Below are positions 16,697-25,400 of a DNA stretch of 64,000 nucleotides, in pieces. The DNA comes from Anaerolineae bacterium. Its GTDB lineage: Bacteria; Chloroflexota; Anaerolineae; Aggregatilineales; Phototrophicaceae. The stretch lies in the NCBI GenBank assembly GCA_016789005.1, contig JAEURA010000033.1, forward strand, positions 1 through 64,000, written 5' to 3'. Position 1 is the first letter of the stretch. Each line of letters begins with the position of its first letter. A program made the translations under genes and the position numbers. The notes under the pieces are model-generated. The model saw nothing but the letters and a program-made list of their open reading frames with translations, was not told the DNA's origin and made no database searches.

Positions 16697-17659
16697 TCAG
16701 ATGCGGTTCAGCCGGGGGTCGAGCGCATCACGCATGCCGTCGCCCAGCAGGTTGAACCCCAGCACCGTGATCATAATGGCAAAACCTGGAAAGAACACCA
16801 TGTGCGGCGCGGTGAAGACGTAGCTGCGCGCTTCGCTGAGCATCGCCCCCCATTCTGGATCGGGGGGCTGTGCCCCCAGCCCGATGAAGGACAGCGCCGC
16901 TGCTTCCAGCACCGCCCCACCGATGCCCAGCGTCCCCTGCACGATCAGCGGCGTCAGCGAGTTGGGAAAGATGTGGAAGAACAGGATGCGTATCGGTCCT
17001 GCACCCAGAGCGCGGTTGGCGGTGATGTACTCATATTCCTTGACCGCCAGGACCTGCGCCCGCGCCAGGCGGGCATACACCGGGATGCTGACGATGGAGA
17101 TCGCCAGCAGGGCGTTCTGCAACCCCGGACCGAGCACCGTGACGATGACAATCGCCAGCAGCAGCGAGGGGAACGCCAGCAGCACATCCATGAAACGCAT
17201 GACCAGATTGTCTACCCAGCGACCAAAATAGCCGGAGATCATCCCCAGCATCGTTCCAACCACGATTGAGAACATCACCGCCAGGAACCCGACGATGAGC
17301 GACACGCGCGACCCGTACACGATGCGGCTGAAGACGTCGCGCGCGTTGAGGTCCAGTCCGAGGTAGTGCTCGACTTCCTCCGCCGGGCAGCCCAGCAGGT
17401 GAATGCACGGAGCCTTCGCCTGAAGCCGCCCGGTATGCCCAGGCAAGCCGATCATCGGCTGAAGCGGATCGTGGGTCGCAATCGTCGGCGCGAAGAGGGC
17501 GATAATGATCAGCAGGAGGATGATCGCCATTCCGATCACCGCCAGACGGTTGCGAAACAGGTAACGCATCGAGTCCATCCACAGGCTGGACGGACGGGCA
17601 AGCTGACGTGCGCCGGCGCTGTCGAGCTTGATAGGTTTGCCCGTAGTGGTGGTGGACAT
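16697..17659 (-). CDS. ABC transporter permease, DppC/OppC type
   Basis: 320 residues. A cytoplasmic N-tail and the first helix (OppC_N) precede the BPD_transp_1 domain with five helices. The coupling (EAA) loop lies near EYEYITANRALGAGPIRIL. A short extra segment with Cys (HLLGCPAEEVEHYLGLD) precedes the conserved ARDVFSRIVYG. It forms the membrane pore with the DppB-type protein 15 bases upstream. No ATPase gene is in the window. Third gene of the cassette. Confidence 0.88.
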   Translation of the reverse strand: MSTTTTGKPIKLDSAGARQLARPSSLWMDSMRYLFRNRLAVIGMAIILLLIIIALFAPTIATHDPLQPMIGLPGHTGRLQAKAPCIHLLGCPAEEVEHYLGLDLNARDVFSRIVYGSRVSLIVGFLAVMFSIVVGTMLGMISGYFGRWVDNLVMRFMDVLLAFPSLLLAIVIVTVLGPGLQNALLAISIVSIPVYARLARAQVLAVKEYEYITANRALGAGPIRILFFHIFPNSLTPLIVQGTLGIGGAVLEAAALSFIGLGAQPPDPEWGAMLSEARSYVFTAPHMVFFPGFAIMITVLGFNLLGDGMRDALDPRLNRI

Positions 17660-17674
17660 GGCAGCTCCGTCTAT

Positions 17675-18751
17675 CTAGCTCAGCCGGATACGCGGGTCTA
17701 GGTATCCGTAGAGGATATCGACGAACAGATTAATCAGGACGAAGGCAGAGGCGATGATGATGGTGAATCCCTGCACCAGGGTGTAGTCGCGCGTGGTGAT
17801 GCCATCGACCAAAGTGCGTCCTACGCCTGTCAGCCCGAAAACCGTCTCGGTCAGCACCGCGCCGCTGATCAGAAGGCTGAAGTTCAGTCCGATGATCGTC
17901 ACGACCGGCAGCAGGGCATTCCGGACGGCGTGATTGATCACGACGAACACCTCACGCAAACCCTTGGAACGCGCCGTTCGAACGTAGTCCTGTCCCAGGG
18001 TTTCAAGCACACTGGATCGCGTCATTCGGGCAATGATCGCCAGAGGAATCGTCCCGACCGCAAATGCGGGCAGGATCAGATAGCGTATTGCCGTTATGAA
18101 CAGGCTGCCATTCATCGTGAGGATGGCGTTCAAGACATTCAACCGCGACAGGAAGATCAGCAGCGGACTGGCGCTGTTGACATCCGGCGCCAGACCCCAC
18201 TGCACAAAAAAGGGGACTGCCTCAAAGCCTGGCGGAAGTCTTCCCGATGGAGGCAGGGCGAGAACGGTATCCTTAAGGATGACCGAAAAAACGTAGGCGA
18301 GCATTAATCCCAGCCAGAAGACCGGCATCGACACGCCGATGTTTGCGCCGATCATGGTCCCGACATCAATTGCCGAATTGCGGAAGTAGGCGGAGATGAT
18401 TCCGAGGGGAATCCCCACAAGGACGGCGAACACCATCGCTGCCAGACCCAGTTCAATCGTGACCGGAAGCCGCTCAGCCATCAGATCAACAATGGTCCGC
18501 CCATAGCGAATCGAGGTGCCAAAGTCGCCGCGCAGGATATTGCCGAGGTAGATGGTAAACTGCGTCGTGAGCGGTTCATTCAGCCCCATGCGTTCGATGA
18601 AATCATCGCACACCTCATCCGTTGCCCGCTCACCCAGCACGGCGCGACAGGGATCGCCAGGGATAAGCCGCTGCAGGGCGAACGTGATGAAGATGATCCC
18701 GAACAGGACGGGTATTGCAAGAATCAAGCGTCTGAGGATGAATAGCAGCAT
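17675..18751 (-). CDS. ABC transporter permease, DppB/OppB type
   Basis: 358 residues with six helices. The first helix, IPVLFGIIFITFALQRLIPGD, is typical of DppB, and the EAA coupling loop is around LGQDYVRTARSKGLREV. It pairs with the DppC-type permease for uptake of peptides or similar solutes. It follows the substrate-binding gene, separated by a strong hairpin terminator that should lower its expression relative to the binding protein. Confidence 0.9.
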   Translation of the reverse strand: MLLFILRRLILAIPVLFGIIFITFALQRLIPGDPCRAVLGERATDEVCDDFIERMGLNEPLTTQFTIYLGNILRGDFGTSIRYGRTIVDLMAERLPVTIELGLAAMVFAVLVGIPLGIISAYFRNSAIDVGTMIGANIGVSMPVFWLGLMLAYVFSVILKDTVLALPPSGRLPPGFEAVPFFVQWGLAPDVNSASPLLIFLSRLNVLNAILTMNGSLFITAIRYLILPAFAVGTIPLAIIARMTRSSVLETLGQDYVRTARSKGLREVFVVINHAVRNALLPVVTIIGLNFSLLISGAVLTETVFGLTGVGRTLVDGITTRDYTLVQGFTIIIASAFVLINLFVDILYGYLDPRIRLS

Positions 18752-18790
18752 AGTTCACGTGCCCTAGCGCCGTGGGCGGTCCGAGTTCAG

Positions 18791-18834
18791 AAAAAACGAA
18801 TGGGGAGACGGCTGCGGTAGATGCCGTCTCCCCA
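18791..18834 (-). terminator. Intercistronic terminator between binding protein and permeases
   Basis: A perfect 12-bp stem (18801-18812 with 18823-18834), 10-base loop, followed on the minus strand by a run ending in six T. Placed after the binding-protein stop and before the permease genes, it can set the usual excess of binding protein over membrane parts. Confidence 0.85.
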
Positions 18835-18858
18835 CACCTTCACGAGAAAGCCTGATCC

Positions 18859-20526
18859 TTAGGATTCAGGGGCGTTCAGGAACGCGGCGAAGAAGCCGCT
18901 GAAGTAGTCGAACGCACCGCTGCGCCCCACATGGAGCGGATTCGCTGCATCCCACTGTACCGCGAAGGTCATGACGACATCGTTCGAATCGAGCGCCGAA
19001 CCATCGTGGAACGTCACGCCAGGGCGCAGATGGAACGTCCACTCGGTCAGGTCTTCGCTGGCTTCGTAAGTCTCCGCCAGGCTCGGAACAACCGCCGTGC
19101 CGCCAACTTCATAGGCGAGCAGCGACTCGATGACCTGTTCGCAAGCGCGCAGCGATTCGCCGTCGGTCTCATCCGAGCAGTACATGCTGATCGGTTCAGC
19201 GTTCTGCATCCACACGAAGGTGTCCGAGGTCGGATCGTCCATGATGCTGAAGTTCTCATTGCCGAGCGGGCTGGTGTGCGCACCGGCGACACCTGCCTTG
19301 TAGGCGATGCCCGAACCCCCATGAGCGACCGGGAGCATCGGGACAAGATCGCGGATGGCGGTGTTCGCCTCGATGTAGTACGGGTAGCGTTCCGCGAAGT
19401 CGGCAAGACGCGCGCCAGCCTGGAGCGGCTCGGTGATTTCGGGGTGCTTCGTGCCAAAGGAGTCGTTGGCGCCAACGCCGAAGTGGAAGTCAAGGAAATT
19501 GGTCGCGTCCGGGTAGTCTGCGCCCCAGCCCAGAAGGAAGATGGGCAGTCGCCCCGCCGACGCATTGTCCAGGAACGTACCGGATTCCTGTACTTCGATG
19601 GTCAGGTTGATGCCGATGGCGGCGAGCTGCTGCTGCAGGTCAGCCGCTACGACGCCGGGGGATGGCAGGTATCCGCGCACGACATCGCGATAGCTGATCG
19701 TCGTCTCGATGGGCAGGCTGAAGCCGCCTTCCGCCGCCGCTTCTTCAAGCAGCTGGCGCGCCATTTCCGGGTCATACGGGAACGGCTCGACTTCGGGGGT
19801 ATAACCGAAGATCGAGGTCGGCATGAACTGATCAGCAACCGACGAGCCAGGAGGATAGAACTGATCGACGATGCGCTGCTTGTCGACGCCATAGGCAACC
19901 GCCTGGCGGACCTTGACGTTGTCGAATGGCGCAATAGTGTTGTTCATACCCACGTAGAAGACGTTGGTGCCTTCGCGCGGAAGGAACTGAAGGTTCGGAT
20001 CGCCCTGGACGACCGGGATGTCGAGCGCGCCGGGGTTGTCGATGGCGGAGACATTGCCCGCCTGGAGTTCGGTCAGGCGCTGCGCAGACTCGGAGTTCCA
20101 GCGGAAGATGAGCGTGGATTCGATGGCGGCATCGCCCCAATAGGAGTCATTGCGGGTGAGGACGATTTCGTTGCCCAGGTCCCAGTGATCGAGCATATAG
20201 GGACCGGTGCCCATCGGTGCACTGAGCAGATCGCCGCCGCCGCCGGTCGCCTCAAGCTGATCAGACGAGCGGATGCCAAACGCCGCGAAGGCAACCTTCG
20301 ACGGGAAAGCGGGATCAGCGTAGCACAGCGTGAACTTGACGGTTGTTTCATCGACGGCTTCAATGCTCAGAATCTCGCCGCCGTAGTCGCAGCTTTCCGC
20401 CGCATAAGTGATCAACCCGCCGTCGGATACTGTCATGTTCGCCGGGGCATCCTGGGCAAGCACCGGGACGCTCAAAGCGACGAAGACCAGGATCAACAGC
20501 ATTCCCAGACCAAATCTCTTGACCAT
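18859..20526 (-). CDS. Peptide-type ABC substrate-binding protein (SBP_bac_5), apparently circularly permuted
   Basis: 555 residues with a signal peptide (MVKRFGLGMLLILVFVALSV...). After it the protein opens with the family's middle region (ILSIEAVDETTVKFTLCYAD, then MGTGPYMLDHW). It runs through VKVRQAVAYGVDKQRIV and the usual C-terminal part. At residues ~435-545 it then carries the segment normally found at the N-terminus: SLAETYEASEDLTEWTFHLR, followed by PGVTFHDGSALDSNDVVMTF and ending FDYFSGFF. Domain order is thus rotated, while both lobes remain complete. The start at 20526 is backed by AAGGAGAGG; the longer frame to 20580 would bury the signal peptide. It heads the importer cassette and probably binds peptides or related solutes outside the membrane. 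Confidence 0.85.
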   Translation of the reverse strand: MVKRFGLGMLLILVFVALSVPVLAQDAPANMTVSDGGLITYAAESCDYGGEILSIEAVDETTVKFTLCYADPAFPSKVAFAAFGIRSSDQLEATGGGGDLLSAPMGTGPYMLDHWDLGNEIVLTRNDSYWGDAAIESTLIFRWNSESAQRLTELQAGNVSAIDNPGALDIPVVQGDPNLQFLPREGTNVFYVGMNNTIAPFDNVKVRQAVAYGVDKQRIVDQFYPPGSSVADQFMPTSIFGYTPEVEPFPYDPEMARQLLEEAAAEGGFSLPIETTISYRDVVRGYLPSPGVVAADLQQQLAAIGINLTIEVQESGTFLDNASAGRLPIFLLGWGADYPDATNFLDFHFGVGANDSFGTKHPEITEPLQAGARLADFAERYPYYIEANTAIRDLVPMLPVAHGGSGIAYKAGVAGAHTSPLGNENFSIMDDPTSDTFVWMQNAEPISMYCSDETDGESLRACEQVIESLLAYEVGGTAVVPSLAETYEASEDLTEWTFHLRPGVTFHDGSALDSNDVVMTFAVQWDAANPLHVGRSGAFDYFSGFFAAFLNAPES

Positions 20527-20695
20527 ATGAAACCTCTCCTTCCAAACCGATTCACCGCACACGTCAGACAGACGACCCACGAATGACTATCCAGTAGTGA
20601 CGGAATGGGTTCGAATGTTGCCGTACGCTGCCCATAATTGTAATCTTTTTAGGTGTAACGGCAACATTTCATGAACGAGAGAAGGCGTACCTCAC

Positions 20696-21193
20696 ATGAA
20701 GCCATCCGCAGTTCCTCTCGAAGCGATTCGGGCGCTCCCTGCGATCTTTCGGCAGACCATTCCCGAAACCTATCAGGACGAGAACGGGCACATGAACATG
20801 CGCTGGTACCTCGCCCTCTTCGATGATGCCGGCTATCCGCTGGTCGCCTCCTTCGGGCTGACCGAAGACTTCCACGCGCAGCACGGCAGCGGGGGTTACG
20901 ATCTGGAACATCATCTGCACTACCTGCGCGAGGTCATGGTCGGCGACACTGTGACGATCTACGCCCGCCTGCTGGGCAGGTCCGCCAAACGCATCCATTA
21001 CATGATGTTCATGGTCAACGAGACGCGAGGGGCACTCGCTGCGACGTTCGAGTGCGTGAATTCCTTCGCCGACATGCGCGCCCGCCGAACAGCCCCCTAC
21101 CCTCCTGAAATCGCAGCGCATATCGATGTGGTGTTATCGGCGCATCAGGCGCTCGACTGGGCCGCGCCGGCGAGCGGCATCATGAGCGCGTGA
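20696..21193 (+). CDS. Acyl-CoA thioesterase, 4HBT hotdog family
   Basis: 165 residues with a single hotdog fold. The motif QDENGHMNMRWYLALFDDA matches the 4HBT pattern in which the Asp/Asn and the following helix form the active site, and LEHHLHYLREVMVGDTVTIY is the second strand region. The role would be hydrolysis of acyl-CoA in the cytoplasm or of a related thioester. The 3' end overlaps the convergent HAD gene by 14 bases. It is divergent from the binding-protein gene. Confidence 0.8.
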   Translation: MKPSAVPLEAIRALPAIFRQTIPETYQDENGHMNMRWYLALFDDAGYPLVASFGLTEDFHAQHGSGGYDLEHHLHYLREVMVGDTVTIYARLLGRSAKRIHYMMFMVNETRGALAATFECVNSFADMRARRTAPYPPEIAAHIDVVLSAHQALDWAAPASGIMSA

Positions 21194-21872
21194 TCACGGC
21201 GTCCAGCACACCGGCGAACTCCCCCAGATGCGGAATGAGGTAATCCGGATTGTGGGCGAGCAGCTCCTCGCGCGGGGCAAAGCCGCATTCGACCGCCACG
21301 GCGACCGCCTGAATCGCCCGGGCGCAGGCGATGTCCATCGGCGTATCGCCGACGACGATCACTGCTGCCGGTTCGCCGCCGAGCAGCATCCGCGCCCGTT
21401 CCAGCGCCAGCGGCGTCAGATGGTTGCGGTCGAGCGCCTCACTTCCGTAGGCGCCGACGGCGAACCACTCCGGGTCGAAGCCGGCTGCGCGCAGCTTGTG
21501 CGGGGCGGCGCTGCGCGCGTTGCCGGTGACGATGCCCAGCAGCAGATCATCGCGGCGGCGCAGGCTCTCTACGGCGGTCAGCGCCCCTTCGCAGGCGGCG
21601 ATCTCGTACTGCGGGATGACCGCCGCCGTGTGCCTGCCAACGCTGGCATCGTAGAGCGGCATCATCACCCCGATTCGCTGGTCTGTGTAGCCCTCGCCGC
21701 TCAGCAGTTCGACGAGCGTCTGCCAGTCGGTCTTGCCGCTGAAGTGATGCGCGGCGACGCCGGCTTCCGTGCCGAACACCTCCAGCAGCGCGCGTCGGGT
21801 CGCCTCTCGCCCCGCGCCGCGTGTGCGCAGCAGCGTGCCATCGATGTCGAAGAGGATCAGCGCCGGCATCAT
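21180..21872 (-). CDS. HAD-superfamily hydrolase (phosphoglycolate phosphatase-like)
   Basis: 230 residues. Motif I is ILFDIDGTLLRTRG with the nucleophile Asp, motif II is the Thr in GIVTGNARSA, and motif IV is VVGDTPMDIACA. A helical cap lies between motifs I and II, as in Gph-type phosphatases. It hydrolyses a small phosphoester in the cytoplasm; phosphoglycolate is possible but unproven. The start lies 3 bases after the DUF427 stop, so the two genes share a transcript. Two adjacent ATG codons are possible starts. Confidence 0.85.
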   Translation of the reverse strand: MMPALILFDIDGTLLRTRGAGREATRRALLEVFGTEAGVAAHHFSGKTDWQTLVELLSGEGYTDQRIGVMMPLYDASVGRHTAAVIPQYEIAACEGALTAVESLRRRDDLLLGIVTGNARSAAPHKLRAAGFDPEWFAVGAYGSEALDRNHLTPLALERARMLLGGEPAAVIVVGDTPMDIACARAIQAVAVAVECGFAPREELLAHNPDYLIPHLGEFAGVLDAVITRS

Positions 21873-21875
21873 CCG

Positions 21876-22373
21876 TCACCAGCCCCAGGTCCCGGCGCCG
21901 CCCTTGAAGGGACCGACGATGGCGGAGGTGATCCATCCGCCGTAGAAGTCGCCTTCCTGCGCCTGCACCTGCTCGTCATCGACGAAGCAGGCATCGACGC
22001 GGTTGGCGTAGAAAGCGAGGTGATCTTTGATAGATTCGTATCCGGGCTGCGGCGCTGCGTAGCTCCAGGCGGCTTCTTCCGAGGTCCTTCCGTCCACCGT
22101 GATCGTCCAGTAGCTCGCCGCACCCTTGAACTCACAGACCGTCCTGCGCGGCGTTCGGCGCAGCAGGTCCAGGCGCACATCTTCGGGCGGGATGTAGTAT
22201 GTCGGGGGGTGGCTGGTCTCCAGGACACGCCAGGCGCGCGTCGTCTCGGCAATGACCACACCGTTGAAGATCACCCGCAGGCGTTTGGGCGTCGGCTCGA
22301 CGCGCGGCGGGCGAGGATAATCCCAGACCGACTCCTGACCAGGCTCAGGAGTCGGTCGTGACAGCTTAGTCAT
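21876..22373 (-). CDS. DUF427 family protein
   Basis: 165 residues. The N-terminal region PGQESVWDYPRPPRVEP and the later YYIPPEDV, FKGAASYW and EEAAWSY stretches are typical of DUF427, a small beta-rich cytoplasmic family without a firmly assigned reaction. A perfect 13-bp hairpin covers codons 6-16. It is followed closely by the HAD gene and preceded 39 bases upstream by the kinase gene on the same strand. Confidence 0.85.
   Translation of the reverse strand: MTKLSRPTPEPGQESVWDYPRPPRVEPTPKRLRVIFNGVVIAETTRAWRVLETSHPPTYYIPPEDVRLDLLRRTPRRTVCEFKGAASYWTITVDGRTSEEAAWSYAAPQPGYESIKDHLAFYANRVDACFVDDEQVQAQEGDFYGGWITSAIVGPFKGGAGTWGW
22326..22357 (-). other. Perfect hairpin inside start region of DUF427 gene
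   Basis: Stem 22326-22338 pairs with 22345-22357 (13 bp, 6-base loop) just after the start codon. The codons are typical DUF427 sequence, so it is not a start misassignment. It may hinder ribosome loading or act as a weak terminator for read-through from the kinase gene. Confidence 0.6.
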
Positions 22374-22412
22374 GGTGGAACCTCATTCGCTTTCCGGTCC
22401 GCTCATTATACG

Positions 22413-25400
22413 CTAGGAGGCGTCGCACAGCGGCTCTATTCGGTATTGGGCGCGCTCCTCACACGAGAAGTCTGGAAGGTCGCGGTTGGCGCGAACCCAG
22501 GACAGCAGTTCGTCCAGAGGTTGGTCGGCGATTTGCCATTCGATCACCTTGCCGTCCATGCCGGCGGAATAAGCGGTCTTCCCATCGGCACTGAAGACGG
22601 CTTCCCAGACAAAGTTTGTATGCCCGTAGAACCGCCGCACCACCTGCCCGCTGGCGAAGTCCCACAGGATGACCATGCCCGACTGATCGCCGGAGATGAC
22701 GTATCGCTGATCGACACTGAGGTCAAGATCGCGCACCCAGTTGCCGTGACAGCAGAAGCGGCGGCTCACCTCACCCGTTTCGTAGTCGATCAGTTGAATC
22801 TCGCCGCTGCCCAAACCCGCCAGCACCTGGGGAGTTCCCGGCACCAGCGCCAGGCTGAGGACCGCCGAACTGGGAAGGAAGTGGCGAAGCTCCTGCCCTG
22901 TCGCGGCATCCCAGACGATCAGCCCGGTGATGGTGGTCATGCCGGAACCGGTCAGGATGGCGCTGCCGTCTTCCGTGAATGCGCTGGCGTTGACCCACAG
23001 GTCGGTGTTCAGCCTCAGCACCTCCTCGCCCGTCTCCGCGCTCCAGACGATGGTGTCGCCATGCAGACTATCCTCCCAGAAGTCACCCCACTGGATGCTG
23101 TTCGCCAGCGCGTAGCGGCCATCCGGGCTGAATGACGCCCAGTATGGAATGTAGTCGAAGCCTTCGAGCGCGTGAAGTTTCGCGCCTGTTTCAACATCCC
23201 ACAGGGTGTAGCTGCCCGCGCCGGTGTTGCCGAACCAGTCCGCTGAGGCAACCAGCAGCGTGCGCCCATCTCCGCTGAAGGCGATCCGCCAGACCATGCC
23301 GACTGCGGCGGGGAATCGACGAACTTCCTCGCCGCTAGACTTCTCCTGAAGGATCACCACGCCGCCGGCGGTGCCCAATGCCAGATATCGCCCGTCGGGG
23401 CTTTCTACGGCGGACGTGAACCGGATGGTCTCGTCGCCGAAACGGCGGTTTTCTCCGGTCTGGGGGAGTTCCCAGAGAACAAGCACCCCACTCCGAGTCC
23501 CGTAGAGACCCATCCCTGCCGTGGAGACCATGAGCGAGCTAATGTTTTTCTTGCCCCGCTCATAAGACGCAATACCGTACTCAAGCCGCCACTGATCGAT
23601 ATTCCAGGCGCGCAGGTGCCCCAGTTCCGCAAAGAAAAGGGTACGCCCGTCCGGTGATAGCGCCAGATCGGTCGGCGTGCCGATGAACGACTGCTGCCTC
23701 TCAAGGTCGCCGGTTTCCAGATTCCACAGGCTGATAAAGCTGTTGCGCGTCACCGAGACCAGGCGACTTCCGGACGCGAACGCCACGCCGGTCACGCGCG
23801 AGCCATGTCCCTCAAGCGCCATCAGCCGGTCGCCGGTCGCAGCATCCCACAGGATGACCGCCCCCTCCGCGCCGCCGGTCGCCAATTTCGCGCCATCTGC
23901 GCTGAAAGAAAGGCAATCGACCTCGCCGGTGTGCCCTTCCAGCGTGCGGACGATCTCGCCGGTCTCGGCATCCCAAAGCGCCGCCATCATGTCATCCGAC
24001 GCTGTAGCGAAAAATCTCCCGTCCGGGCTGAAGGCGATGTCATTGATGCCCGCGCTCTGTTCCTCGAAGCGGCGGATCTCCTCACCATCCGGAATCGCCC
24101 ACAGGATTGCCGTCCCATCCGAATCAGCCGAAAGTGCGGTCGTCCCATCCGGCGAAAAGCTCACGGCGTTCACCCAACCGGAATGTCCTTCGAGCCGCCG
24201 CATTTCGACTTTCGCCTGGGTATCCCAGAGAATCAGTTCGCCCATCGCGCACGCTTCGCCCTCGGTCAACGCCGCGCAGCTTCCTGTGAGCGCGTATCGC
24301 CCGTCAGGACTGAGCGCGCCCGCCCTGATCTCACCACTGTGACCGGGTAAGACAGCCCGGATGCCCGCACCCTGGGCAATTTCCCGAAAGGCGACTTCTG
24401 CCTCGGACGGGGGATCTTCAACTTGAAGCGCTTCCAGCGCCAGCGAGGTCGCCAGGGCCGTATTGCCGTTCTCGTAGGAATCGAGTGCGCTGCCCGCCAA
24501 CACCAGGCTGTGGTTGACGGCGCTCTCGCGCTCCGCCTGGGCAAGCGCCTCCTGCGCCCGTCCTTCCTGCTGGAAGGCGTACAGGGCGAGCGCCACCGCC
24601 GCCGCCAGGAAGACTGCCAGCCCCGCCGCCAGAAAGCGCAGACGGTTCGCCGCCTGCCGCTGACTCTCGGCGAGCATGCGCTGCGTCTCCACTTCGCGCC
24701 GCTGGCGTTCCTGCTCAGCGTCCCTCTGGCGTCCGGCTTCGGCGATGCTGGTTTCCAGGTAAGTGTGCTCCTCCTGATTGAGCGCCAGGCGCGCCTCGGC
24801 AGACCAGGCTGCCATCTGCTCCAGACGGGCGCCGCGCAGCAGGTAACTGGCGTCTTTGCCCGCCTCAAACCATTCGGCGGCGGCGGCAGCCAGCAGGCGC
24901 TGCTGGCGAATGTCATGCCGGCTCTCGTCGATCCAGATCCTCAGCCGTTCCCACTCCCGCAGGATCGCCTCATGTGCGATTTCGACCGTCGGGCGGCGCG
25001 TCGCCGGGTCATGATCCAGTGTAAGCAGCCGATAGGCGGCATACATGTCGAGAATCTCATCGGTCATGTCTGCATCAGTGGCGACTGCCAGCAGTTCCGA
25101 ACGCAGCGCCCGCCGCCGCGTGTCTCCTGTGCCTTCGCCCAGTGAGACCAGGCGCAGAAACATCTGTCGGATGATCTCCCGCCCGGCTTCCGGCTGCTCG
25201 TGATACAGGTCTTCGGCACGTTTCGCCAGCGCGCCGGATGCCCTCCCCAGCGCATGGTAGGCGTCGCTGGTCAGAGTGTGGTCTGAACGCCGCTGGAACA
25301 GCTCGGTCAGCGCGTATTGCAGCAGAGGCAGCGCTCCCGGTTGAGCATGAACGTCCCCGCTGATCGCGGCGACCAGCCCAGGCTCAAACGCCACCCCTTC

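Noticed and set aside
18931-20586. A 551-codon open frame antisense to the substrate-binding protein
   Set aside because: Arg/Gly-rich shadow frame typical of GC-rich genes, with no recognisable domain; the sense gene has a clear signal peptide and family motifs.
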